Below are positions 55,900-64,000 of a stretch of 64,000 nucleotides of DNA, piece after piece. The notes below the pieces were generated by a model. That model saw nothing but the letters and a program-made list of their open reading frames with translations. It was not told where the DNA came from and ran no database searches. Within the stretch, counting starts at the first letter, position 1. Each line of letters opens with the position of its first letter. The translations under genes and the position numbers were made by a program. This DNA is from an uncultured Odoribacter sp. (GTDB lineage Bacteria > Bacteroidota > Bacteroidia > Bacteroidales > Marinifilaceae): assembly GCA_905193145.1 (NCBI GenBank), contig CAJJNP010000001.1, forward strand, positions 1 through 64,000, read 5' to 3'.

Positions 55900-56811
55900 T
55901 TATTCCTCTTTCAAAGGCTTGAATCCACGACCTAAAATCTCTTTTGAATCAATCACATTGATAAAAGCTTCCGGATCAATCTCTGCTATTCTATGACGTA
56001 AAACCATCATTTCACGCCGAGTAAGAATAGTATAAATCATATTACGGCTCTGTCCTTTATACATTCCCACAGCAGGCAACAAAGTTGCACCACGATTAAT
56101 TTCGTTGATAATAACATTCTTAATCGGATCCACTTTATCAGATACAATCATCAAAGTCTTATGAACAGCAGCACCATCCAAAACAAGGTCAATCACTTTA
56201 CCTTCAATAAATACAATAATCCATGAATACATAGGCAAACGCCAGTCACCGAAGGCAACTACCGTACTCAAAGTAATCGTACAGTCAACAATGATTACCA
56301 AAGTTCCCAAAGAAATATGAGTATATTTATTCAAAATCATTGAGATGATATCCGAACCTCCTGAGGTAGCACGAGCTTTGAAAATCATACCGATACCAAC
56401 ACCATAAACGATACCACCGAAAATTGCTGACAACAACTGCTCGTTTAACATTGTACGGTCAACAATACCCGGCTCCAACAATGCATCATATCCATATACA
56501 TAGTGAATCAAACGCATAAATCCCGGAATAGCAAATGTACAGATAACGGTCTTTACACCAAACATACCACCTAAGAAATAGATTCCCAACAATAAAAGAG
56601 GAACATCCATACACAAAGCTGCGACTTCAGTTTCCCATCCCCACAAATGGTGGAATACCATAGACAAGCCATAAGTTCCTCCCGGAGCGAAACCGTACGG
56701 CTCAGCAAACATTACAGCTCCTAAAGCAAATACAAAACATCCGCCCAAAAGCCAACCATAGGTAATAAAAAAATCTTTCGACAAAAACTTTTCTTTTGTA
56801 ACAAATCCCAT
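55900..56811 (-). CDS. YitT-family membrane protein
   Basis: A 303-residue protein with five or six N-terminal helices (WLLGGCFVFALGAVMFAEPYGFAPGGTYGLSM) and a C-terminal soluble DUF2179 domain (MIYTILTRREMMVLRHRIAEIDPEAFINV). The YitT_membrane plus DUF2179 layout is common; transport substrate unknown. TAATTTTG at 56853-56860 on the minus strand is a possible -7 box. The rest of 56812-56989 is featureless. Confidence 0.88.
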   Translation of the reverse strand: MGFVTKEKFLSKDFFITYGWLLGGCFVFALGAVMFAEPYGFAPGGTYGLSMVFHHLWGWETEVAALCMDVPLLLLGIYFLGGMFGVKTVICTFAIPGFMRLIHYVYGYDALLEPGIVDRTMLNEQLLSAIFGGIVYGVGIGMIFKARATSGGSDIISMILNKYTHISLGTLVIIVDCTITLSTVVAFGDWRLPMYSWIIVFIEGKVIDLVLDGAAVHKTLMIVSDKVDPIKNVIINEINRGATLLPAVGMYKGQSRNMIYTILTRREMMVLRHRIAEIDPEAFINVIDSKEILGRGFKPLKEE

Positions 56812-56989
56812 ATAGATACAGATTTAGGTTTATGAATACTATTTAACGGTCACAAAATTACAAATACTTTTCGGCATTTTCGAATCATAAATTATTTTAA
56901 TAAAATACGCAATACACTGAACAACAATGCAAAACCCCACAATAGGTTTGCATATTCATACAAACACAAGCATATTTATACAAAAACTC

Positions 56990-57508
56990 CTAAATCGCCA
57001 CTATAGGCAATGGCTCATAATCCACTAATACAGTTTTTCCTAACTGCAACGAAGCTTCCACATCCACCAACCGTTGATTACTACTTCCACGAAACAGCAA
57101 CTCTGTATCCCGTAATTTTTGCACATACCGTCCATCAACCAAAACATCAATATAAGGCAATATCTGCAACATGCGCCGCGACCGACAAATATCCTCAAAG
57201 CGATAACCGGTATAACACCAAATTGTTTTTTTGCTCTGAGACTTGATTAACCTTGCCAGCTCGGTAAATGCCTCCACCTGTTCCAAGGGATCACCACCGC
57301 TGAAAGTAACGTTCGAAAAAGGATCTGACAACAACTGTTTTGCCACCTGCTCCACTTCCACTCGATATCCGTTTGCCGGATTCCATGACTGCGGATTGTG
57401 GCAACCCTCACAATGATGACGACACCCGGCTGCGTAAATGGCCGTCCGGAATCCCGGACCATCCACCACTGTATCTTCTACAATATCCATTAAAACCAAA
57501 TCCATCAT
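56990..57508 (-). CDS. nrdG: Anaerobic ribonucleotide reductase activating protein
   Basis: A 172-residue radical-SAM activase: the CRHHCEGC cluster motif (CxxxCxxC) and TFSGGDPLEQVEAF are present. With S-adenosylmethionine it makes the glycyl radical on NrdD. Its start lies 9 bases after the nrdD stop. Both of two tandem ATG codons could initiate. Confidence 0.95.
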   Translation of the reverse strand: MMDLVLMDIVEDTVVDGPGFRTAIYAAGCRHHCEGCHNPQSWNPANGYRVEVEQVAKQLLSDPFSNVTFSGGDPLEQVEAFTELARLIKSQSKKTIWCYTGYRFEDICRSRRMLQILPYIDVLVDGRYVQKLRDTELLFRGSSNQRLVDVEASLQLGKTVLVDYEPLPIVAI

Positions 57509-57517
57509 GCCAAAATT

Positions 57518-59725
57518 TTAACTATGGCGCACCCGATCATGCAACTCAGCCAGCTTTGCACGATTCCAACGATCTGTCGTTCCCACCAAATATCCGGTAA
57601 TTCGCTGCAGACAATCCATGTTCCAACTTCCACAAACCGGACATACCTCTTCACCATCCACAGCATCCTCATGTCCGCAATCCATGCAGCGGTTGCGATT
57701 ATGATTCACAGAACAATATCCCATATTATAATAATCCATCATATCCACAACTGACATAATGGCAAACGGATTCTTCGTCGCATCTCCATCGATTTCTACA
57801 TAAAAAATATGCCCACCACGCGTCAGGTCATGATAAGGAGCCTCTACTTCTGCCTTATGCCGTGCACTGCATTTATAATACACCGGCACATGGTTAGAAT
57901 TTGTATAATATTCTCGATCCGTAACTCCTGGAATCACACCAAAACTCTTTCTGTCTTTAATGGTAAACTTACCGCTCAAACCCTCTGCAGGAGTCGCCAA
58001 AACACTGTAATTATGCCCATACTGAGCAGCATAACTATTAGCCTTATCACGCATATATGTGACAATACGCAATCCCAACTGTTGCGCATCCGCATCTTCG
58101 CCATGATGTTTGCCCGTCAATGCCACCAAACACTCTGCCAGACCGATAAATCCAATACCCAAAGTCCCTTGCTCAATTACACTCTCAATCGTATCCTCCG
58201 GTTTAAGATTTTCCGAGCCATTCCATAATGCCGACATCAGCAAAGGAAACTGCTTCGCCTTAGCTGTTTTCTGAAATTCCAAACGTCTATGCAATTGCAA
58301 TGCTGTCAAATCCAATACAGAATCCAGCTTTTTAAAAAATGCACCGATACGCTCTTCCTTATCCGCTATACTCATACACTCGATTGCTATCCGCACAATA
58401 TTCACCGTTGAAAATGACAAATTACCACGCCCGATAGAAGTCTTCTCTCCATTACGATTTTCAAACACGCGCGTCCGGCATCCCATTGTAGCGGTTTCAT
58501 AACGATAACGTTGCGGATCGTCCGCTTTCCACAATTCATGACGGTTAAAAGTAGCATCCAAATTAATGAAATTAGGAAAAAACCGACGAGCGGATACCTT
58601 ACAGGCCAATTCATACAAATCATAATTCGGGTCATCCGGCAGATAATTCACTCCCCTTTTTTTCTTCCAGATCTGTATCGGGAAAATCGCTGTTACACCA
58701 TTCCCCACCCCCCGATAGGTAGACAACAACATCTCACGAATAATACACCGTCCTTCCGCAGAAATATCCGTACCGTAATTCACAGAACTAAACACCACCT
58801 GATTACCGCCACGACTATGGATTGTATTCATATTATGTATAAAAGCCTCCATAGCCTGATGCACGCGCCCCACAGTTCTGTTCACCGCATGCTGCAAAAC
58901 CCGCTCATCGCCGTCCAATCCATCCAAATCACGTTTCACATAATCTTTCACCGGATAATCATATAAATGTTTGAAATTCTTTCCAAGCATATCCTCCAAT
59001 ACTTTCACCTCTTCCACAAAACTACTTCTGACATAAGGCGCCAGATAAAAATCGAAGGCCGGTATCGCCTGTCCTCCATGCATTTCATTTTGTGCTGTTT
59101 CCAAAGAAATACACCCCAATATACTTGCTGTTTCTATCCGTTTTGCCGGTCTTGACTCTCCATGCCCGGCAAAAAAACCGTGTTTTAAAATCTTATCCAA
59201 AGGATGCTGCACACAAGTTAGACTCTTTGTCGGGTAATAATCCTTATCGTGAATATGAATATATCCCTGTCTGACTGCTTCCTTCACCTCAGCTGTCAAC
59301 AAATAGTCATCTACAAACGGTTTTGTTGTCTCGCTGGCAAACTTCATCATCATCCCAGCCGGAGTATCCGCATTCATATTCGCATTTTCTCGAGTCACAT
59401 CATTCGACTTCGTCTCTATGATTTCCAGAAAAATATCACGAGTTTTGGCTTTACGGGCTACACTGCGTTGATTTCGATAAGCAATATATACTTGTGCCAC
59501 ATCCTTACGCCGGCTCTTCATCAATTCCATCTCCACACAATCCTGGATTTCCTCCACACTCATCTGCTCTTGGCCCCGACACGCAATACGGTCGGCAATA
59601 TCCCTCGCCAATTCCATATCTTCACCTTTGTCCGTATGCAACATGGCCCGTCGCACCGCAGCAATTATTTTTTCTTCATTAAACCCCACTATCCTGCCAT
59701 CTCTTTTCAATACAGTCTGTATCAT
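57518..59725 (-). CDS. nrdD: Anaerobic ribonucleoside-triphosphate reductase
   Basis: A 735-residue class III reductase. The N-terminal ATP cone (TVLKRDGRIVGFNEEKIIAA, residues 1-90) sets activity. The core follows. The C-terminus has the zinc site CMDCGH with CPVCG and the glycyl radical loop RITGYLVGT. It makes deoxyribonucleotides without oxygen. Upstream lies a cobalamin riboswitch, which fits a cell that also owns a B12-dependent class II enzyme and uses NrdDG when B12 is short. Confidence 0.96.
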   Translation of the reverse strand: MIQTVLKRDGRIVGFNEEKIIAAVRRAMLHTDKGEDMELARDIADRIACRGQEQMSVEEIQDCVEMELMKSRRKDVAQVYIAYRNQRSVARKAKTRDIFLEIIETKSNDVTRENANMNADTPAGMMMKFASETTKPFVDDYLLTAEVKEAVRQGYIHIHDKDYYPTKSLTCVQHPLDKILKHGFFAGHGESRPAKRIETASILGCISLETAQNEMHGGQAIPAFDFYLAPYVRSSFVEEVKVLEDMLGKNFKHLYDYPVKDYVKRDLDGLDGDERVLQHAVNRTVGRVHQAMEAFIHNMNTIHSRGGNQVVFSSVNYGTDISAEGRCIIREMLLSTYRGVGNGVTAIFPIQIWKKKRGVNYLPDDPNYDLYELACKVSARRFFPNFINLDATFNRHELWKADDPQRYRYETATMGCRTRVFENRNGEKTSIGRGNLSFSTVNIVRIAIECMSIADKEERIGAFFKKLDSVLDLTALQLHRRLEFQKTAKAKQFPLLMSALWNGSENLKPEDTIESVIEQGTLGIGFIGLAECLVALTGKHHGEDADAQQLGLRIVTYMRDKANSYAAQYGHNYSVLATPAEGLSGKFTIKDRKSFGVIPGVTDREYYTNSNHVPVYYKCSARHKAEVEAPYHDLTRGGHIFYVEIDGDATKNPFAIMSVVDMMDYYNMGYCSVNHNRNRCMDCGHEDAVDGEEVCPVCGSWNMDCLQRITGYLVGTTDRWNRAKLAELHDRVRHS

Positions 59726-59857
59726 ATCCTGTGTATTCTTTTATATTAAATAATTTCCAAGCTAATTACGACAGCTGACAAAATGAGGAGGGAAAAATAA
59801 ATGACAAACAATCCTTCATTCATGTCCCGGCTCTTTCCTCGAAAGCCATCGAAACAT
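59726..59857 (-). other. nrdD leader after the riboswitch aptamer
   Basis: The 132 bases between aptamer and ATG should hold the expression platform. GGCTTTC/GAAAGAGCC-type complementarity near 59830-59850 could form a switch hairpin. No long T tract follows, so control of translation is as likely as termination. Confidence 0.4.
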
Positions 59858-60034
59858 TGTCATCTGGCAGGTCTTCTGACTCACTCCCTGACCAAACCAC
59901 CTTCCCATCCATTATCGACAGTGGCATTTCTTGATGTTTAGCCATTCATTCCGAGTTTACAGCAGCGGGACTGTTCAGGATTCACACCTGATTCCCTTTT
60001 AAGTCCGTTTCCAACGAACAGACACCAAATGACA
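59858..60034 (-). promoter_or_regulatory. Cobalamin (B12) riboswitch of nrdDG
   Basis: On the minus strand the aptamer shows all core blocks in order: GGTGTGAATCC, CCCGCTGCTGTAA, GCCACTG (59919-59925) and the B12 box CAGAAGACCTGCC. P1 closes with TGTCAT/ATGACA at the two ends. Binding of adenosylcobalamin or a related form should lower nrdDG expression. Confidence 0.88.
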
Positions 60035-60061
60035 GACTCATATTCATTCACGAATCCACGG

Positions 60062-60069
60062 CAAAAATA
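60062..60069 (-). promoter_or_regulatory. -7 box of the nrdDG transcript
   Basis: TATTTTTG on the minus strand, with TTG at 60086-60088 at a short 16-base spacing, about 28 bases ahead of the riboswitch. The remaining 60070-60273 is very AT-rich and shows no gene. Confidence 0.4.
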
Positions 60070-60273
60070 GAAACTTTTCAGAAAACAAAAAAGTTAAAAT
60101 TGAAACTTATAGAAAACAAAATTGCCGAAAAGACAATCAAAGTTTTCCATTTTACTCCAACCATCTTATTCGGCAATATACATCAATTTATTGAATATCT
60201 ATATATTAACTCAAAAACAACATCATTTATCATCAACGATATAATGACAAAAAATTTTCCTAAAATAAAATTA

Positions 60274-60768
60274 TTACAATTCAGAAGCCTCACTATCTTC
60301 CACCGATTTATTTTTCTGTTGTTCCAGAAATTCAACCCAAATACGAGCAGCCTCTTCAACTGTTTTGACACACGGACGTTTCTTATAATAGGCCTCCGTT
60401 CGTTCTTCCGGCACCGGATTATCATGTTTTTTCTTGTCCAATCCCAACAACTCTGCACAGATCAACGAACCATTCCTCTTCACAAACTCATCAGCCAACT
60501 GCTGCACCACCCGATAGTTCGCTTCCTTACCTGCCCTGTCCGCACCCTCCACACAGCCGGTTTCCAAACCTGCCAAGACAAACATTCCGCAAGCCGCTCC
60601 ACATGTCATACGCATCCGTCCGATTCCTCCACCAAATGAAGCAGACATCCGCAATGCCTGTTCCTCCGTATAGCCATACATATCTGCAAATGCCGCACAT
60701 ACCGACTGCGAACAATTATATCCGGCACGGAACAGCTCCACAGCCCTTTCTATTCTCTCTTCCATCAT
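60274..60768 (-). CDS. C_GCAxxG_C_C family protein
   Basis: A 164-residue protein of the C_GCAxxG_C_C family (PF09719): AGYNCSQSVCAAFADMYG and the name motif in CGAACGMFVLAGLETGC are clear. The conserved cysteines suggest metal or redox binding; its role is not established. Its start overlaps the stop of the TPR gene by four bases (ATGA), so the two are translationally coupled. Confidence 0.85.
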   Translation of the reverse strand: MMEERIERAVELFRAGYNCSQSVCAAFADMYGYTEEQALRMSASFGGGIGRMRMTCGAACGMFVLAGLETGCVEGADRAGKEANYRVVQQLADEFVKRNGSLICAELLGLDKKKHDNPVPEERTEAYYKKRPCVKTVEEAARIWVEFLEQQKNKSVEDSEASEL

Positions 60769-61718
60769 AACGGTCTGTTTTTATACATATCCTCAAAATT
60801 AGAATAAGTGCCGTTGATTTTTTTAGCCTCTTCCCCCTCCGGATTCAGTTCCATCGCTTTTTTCAAATCTTCGAACGAACCATTCTTATCCCCTTTCATC
60901 AAACGCGCACGTCCACGTTCGCTATAAGCCTTGGCAAAATCAGGTTTCAATTCAATCGCCTCATCAAACAGCTCAATTGCCTCATCCGGCTGCTCACGCG
61001 CAATAAAAAGACTTCCCAATTGCAGATATGCCTGTTCATTGAAAGGATTCAGCTCTATCACATAACGGTAATCCTGCTCCGCCTCTTCGCATTGTTTCAA
61101 TACTTCATGAAGTTGTCCTCTCACCAGATAGGCCTGTTCCTCCTCCGGCACCAACTCCACAGCCTTCTCTGCATCCTGCAACCCGTCCGTATAGCCACCC
61201 GTAGCCAACATCACTTCGGCCCGCAACAACCACGCAGCCGCATAATCTTCCTTACCGGCTATTGCCTGCGACAGACTGACAATCGCCCCGATATTATCTC
61301 CGGTCATCTTTTTGGCGCGTCCTGCCAAATAATAAGCTCTCACTTCGGTATTATCCAACTCTGCCGCCCGTTCGCAATCTGCAATCACGTCAGCATAACG
61401 TTCAATCATATAGTTAAGATTTGCCCGCAACAACATCACCGCCACATTATCCGGTTCTTCTTCCAGCAAACGACCGGCCATCTCCACAGCCTCCTCCGTC
61501 TTATCCTCCCGCGAATAAGCCGTCACCAGATGCTCCATCACCTCCACATCTTTCTGAATCTTCAACGCCTCATTAAAACACCGGATAGCATAAGCTATCT
61601 TCCCCACCTTCAAAGCCTTGATTCCATCATATTTCAGCACATCAAAATTTTTCTGTGCCTTTACTTCTGCAGTTTCTTCTCCCTCACCAAAGAAAAGGGA
61701 CTTAAAAAAGTTTGCCAT
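60765..61718 (-). CDS. Tetratricopeptide repeat protein
   Basis: A 317-residue protein of about seven TPR units (LKVGKIAYAIRCFNEALKIQ, NPFNEQAYLQLGSLFIAREQ, KPDFAKAYSERGRARLMKGD). No signal peptide is seen, so it is probably cytoplasmic and acts as a scaffold. Coupled to the C_GCAxxG_C_C gene downstream. Confidence 0.85.
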   Translation of the reverse strand: MANFFKSLFFGEGEETAEVKAQKNFDVLKYDGIKALKVGKIAYAIRCFNEALKIQKDVEVMEHLVTAYSREDKTEEAVEMAGRLLEEEPDNVAVMLLRANLNYMIERYADVIADCERAAELDNTEVRAYYLAGRAKKMTGDNIGAIVSLSQAIAGKEDYAAAWLLRAEVMLATGGYTDGLQDAEKAVELVPEEEQAYLVRGQLHEVLKQCEEAEQDYRYVIELNPFNEQAYLQLGSLFIAREQPDEAIELFDEAIELKPDFAKAYSERGRARLMKGDKNGSFEDLKKAMELNPEGEEAKKINGTYSNFEDMYKNRPL

Positions 61719-61755
61719 AGTTCATATTTTACAATAACGATGACAAAAATACAAA

Positions 61756-61953
61756 TTATATCCTCACCATAAAATATATCAGAGCCAAAGCCATCGACAT
61801 CAATACCAACCGAACCCTCTCCTTCCTTTTTATATAAATTTGATTTATAACCAACCCTTGAAAAGACCCTAACAGCAAAGGATAAAAAAATTCGGTGCCG
61901 TATAAAAACAGCACAGAAACTTCATATAAAGCCTTATTCTTTATTTTTTCAAT
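61756..61953 (-). CDS. Possible small membrane-protein reading frame
   Basis: A 65-codon open frame downstream of the GH3 gene reads FLYGTEFFYPLLLGSFQG, a basic stretch IYIKRKERVRL and a second hydrophobic part LALIYFMV. It has no ATG at its 5' end (ATT at 61953 or GTG at codon 14 would be needed) and overlaps the last GH3 codons in another frame. It could be a remnant or chance. Confidence 0.2.
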   Translation of the reverse strand: MEKIKNKALYEVSVLFLYGTEFFYPLLLGSFQGLVINQIYIKRKERVRLVLMSMALALIYFMVRI

Positions 61954-64000
61954 TCATTCAATTCCCTCTTAGGCAGGAGTACCCGATGCATTTCTGGACC
62001 TTTAATCTCATCTTTCACATCAAACTTTTTCTGCAAACGGATATCTGTAGAAGAAGTTCCCCACAATGCCCGGTATTTGCCGGCTTCTACTTGCCAACAA
62101 GAGGATGACTCGTCAAAAGATGACAAATCAGACTTTTTAACCACCATCTTCACCGTTTCGCTCTCTCCCGGAGCCAACAAACGCGTTTTAGCAAATGCCC
62201 GCAATTCCTTTTCCGGTTTTACCATATCAAGTCCCGGAGCTGCAACATACAGTTGCACAACTTCTTTACCGGGAACCTTTCCGCTATTGGTGACAGTGCA
62301 TGAAAACTCATAGCCGACATCTGTCTTGACACAAATGGGTTTACTATATTTAAAATCAGTATAGGACAGTCCGTATCCAAAGGGATAAGCTGTTGCGACA
62401 TCAAAGGAATCAAAATAACGGTAGCCCACAAAAATTCCCTCTTCATAAAGCGTATAGTCTACATTGGGACGATCCACGCCTTTGGCTCCCGTGAAAAATT
62501 CCCGATAAATATTTACTGCCTCCTCCGCTTCTATCACCGGAAAGTTTTTTGAAGATGCAGCATCTTCATAACGGATAGGAAATGTCATTGGCAGTTTACC
62601 TGAAGGACTGACTTTTCCTGACAGTATATCAGCCAATGAATTACCGCTTTCCTGACCGCCTTGCCATGCTACCAAGATAGCATCCGGCAAATCGCGCCAA
62701 GAAGCAGTTTCAACAACACCGCCGATATTCAATATCACCACTACACTCTTGCCTGCCTGATGAAACAACTCTGTCACTTTTTTCAACATCTGCATCTCAT
62801 CATCACATAAATTAAAATCATCTTCTACACGACGGTCTGTATATTCGCCCGCATTCCTACCGATTGTGACCATTGCGATATCTGCCTCCTCTGCTTTCTT
62901 ACGCAATACTTCATCCGGCAGATTGTATTCCAATATACGGGGAGGTGTAACATGCATATATTTCTTTTTATCAATTTTTGCCTCTTCCTCATCGATATAT
63001 TCTTCATACATTTTCTTGATTCCGGCATCCATTTTATAACCGGCATGCTGAAGTCCTTCCTCTAAAGATACGGTATAAGCCTCTGCCACATCTCCACTAC
63101 CAGTACCTCCCGCAACAGCACGATAGGATGTATTACCAAACACTGCAATTGTCTTAATATCATCACTTAGAGGCAAAGTCTGCTGTTCATTCTTTAAAAG
63201 CACCATACCTTCAGTAGCCACATCCCGAGTAATAACAGCATGCGCCTTTAAGTCAGGATTATCAGAAAAGACATATCCTTTGAAACGAGGCGTCTGCAAT
63301 ATCAACTCCAAAATACGCCGCACATTTCTATCCACATCTGCCATGGCAAGACGCCCGTCCTTCAATGCCTGGCGGATACTGTCCTGCTGGCGTACTTTAC
63401 CCGGCATGATTAAATCATTACCGGCAACCACTTGTGCCACAGCATCCCTACCACCGAACCAATCTGTTACAACAATACCTTTATAACCCCATTCATCACG
63501 CAATATTGTCGTCAACAAATCATAGCTCTCAGAAGTGTATTCACCGTTTATTTTGTTATAAGAAGACATTACAGTCCAAGGCTTGGCTTCTTTTACCACC
63601 ATCTCGAATCCCTTCAGATATATTTCCCGCAAAGCACGGGGAGATACAATAGCATCATTGGCGATACGGTTAGTCTCTTGATTATTTACGGCAAAATGCT
63701 TGATAGAAGTTCCCACTCCACTGGACTGAATACCTTGAACCATTGCCGTCGCCATACAACCAGTCAAATAAGGGTCTTCGGAGTAATATTCATAATTACG
63801 CCCGCAAAGCGGATTACGATGAATATTCAATGCCGGAGCCAATAATATATCACAATTATATTCCAACACTTCATTTCCCATAACCTTACCCACGAGATTC
63901 ACCAATCCGGTATTCCAAGTAGAAGCCAAAACGGTCGGCACCGGGAAAGCTGTACAATAATAAGTCTGCTTGCTACCTTCACGCTCCTGATCAATTCGCA
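61941..64000 (-). CDS. Family 3 glycoside hydrolase (beta-glucosidase type), 5' end cut
   Basis: At least 685 residues, open to the window end. Read in order: the N-terminal barrel (TVLASTWNTGLVNLVGKVMG), KHFAVNNQETNR, the nucleophile aspartate in IVVTDWFGG, the second alpha/beta domain (VVVILNIGGVVETASWRDLPDAILVAWQGGQESG) and a fibronectin type III-like C-terminus (GKVPGKEVVQLYVAAPGLDM). It cleaves beta-linked sugars from non-reducing ends. Signal peptide, if any, is outside the window. Confidence 0.93.
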   Translation of the reverse strand, partial: RIDQEREGSKQTYYCTAFPVPTVLASTWNTGLVNLVGKVMGNEVLEYNCDILLAPALNIHRNPLCGRNYEYYSEDPYLTGCMATAMVQGIQSSGVGTSIKHFAVNNQETNRIANDAIVSPRALREIYLKGFEMVVKEAKPWTVMSSYNKINGEYTSESYDLLTTILRDEWGYKGIVVTDWFGGRDAVAQVVAGNDLIMPGKVRQQDSIRQALKDGRLAMADVDRNVRRILELILQTPRFKGYVFSDNPDLKAHAVITRDVATEGMVLLKNEQQTLPLSDDIKTIAVFGNTSYRAVAGGTGSGDVAEAYTVSLEEGLQHAGYKMDAGIKKMYEEYIDEEEAKIDKKKYMHVTPPRILEYNLPDEVLRKKAEEADIAMVTIGRNAGEYTDRRVEDDFNLCDDEMQMLKKVTELFHQAGKSVVVILNIGGVVETASWRDLPDAILVAWQGGQESGNSLADILSGKVSPSGKLPMTFPIRYEDAASSKNFPVIEAEEAVNIYREFFTGAKGVDRPNVDYTLYEEGIFVGYRYFDSFDVATAYPFGYGLSYTDFKYSKPICVKTDVGYEFSCTVTNSGKVPGKEVVQLYVAAPGLDMVKPEKELRAFAKTRLLAPGESETVKMVVKKSDLSSFDESSSCWQVEAGKYRALWGTSSTDIRLQKKFDVKDEIKGPEMHRVLLPKRELNELKK

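Noticed and set aside
1..64000. tRNA, rRNA or CRISPR array
   Set aside because: No cloverleaf with T-loop consensus and no regularly spaced direct repeats with unique spacers were noticed by eye.

Overview
The window is chromosomal DNA from a Bacteroidota bacterium, most likely order Bacteroidales. Evidence: promoters with the Bacteroidetes -7 motif TAnnTTTG, A-rich leaders in place of Shine-Dalgarno sites, SusC/FecR/ECF-sigma and BACON/DUF4302 lipoprotein architecture, kdsB for LPS, anaerobic NrdD/NrdG, and a serine invertase with ACGTACGT sites of the Bacteroides Mpi type. The family is not settled; the lipoprotein-rich SusC locus would suit Odoribacteraceae, but that is a guess. No tRNA, rRNA, CRISPR array or insertion sequence was seen.

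Layout. 1-3.5 kb: surface polysaccharide glycosyltransferases. 3.5-8.2 kb: minus-strand operon U32 protein, PCMD lipoprotein, outer-membrane barrel, Wzx-like flippase. 8.2-8.9 kb: frr. 8.9-18.6 kb: a decayed SusC-type locus (ECF sigma, LRR lipoprotein, FecR, truncated SusC, remnant of a zinc metallopeptidase, three lipoproteins), in which about 5-6 kb (rest of SusC, all of SusD, most of the peptidase) appears to have been deleted. 18.7-22.3 kb: kdsB, fabH-rpmF-DUF177, rsgA. 22.4-31.4 kb: two near-identical PD-(D/E)XK Rpn-type genes in inverted orientation enclosing rdgB, recO, an Mpi-like serine recombinase lacking its C-terminal helix-turn-helix, an invertible DNA segment with an internal terminator, a 1061-residue S-layer-like lipoprotein and an OmpA-type protein.

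31.6-47.1 kb: one co-directional operon combining an ABC ATPase, an ABC permease fused to an M1-peptidase-like domain without the metal motif, TolC, a membrane fusion protein, an RND pump, a second RND pump fused to a complete ABC ATPase, and a further ABC-2 permease. This is the most unusual system here: the RND-ABC fusion has its ATPase split by a membrane insert, and both RND pumps lack part of the usual proton-relay residues. 47.1-49.0 kb: dnaG. 49.2-55.8 kb: a conventional TetR-controlled TolC/MFP/RND efflux operon with a perfect operator palindrome, followed by a PII-like gene. 55.9-56.8 kb: YitT protein. 57-60 kb: nrdD-nrdG under a cobalamin riboswitch. 60.3-64 kb: C_GCAxxG_C_C protein, TPR protein and a GH3 glycosidase cut by the window end.

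Two regions are regulated in ways readable from the DNA: the S-layer gene by site-specific inversion (switch 25566-25750), and nrdDG by vitamin B12. The two efflux systems sit either side of dnaG but differ: the distal one is a standard proton-driven pump with its own repressor, while the proximal one appears to couple ATP hydrolysis to RND and ABC-2 type membrane parts.
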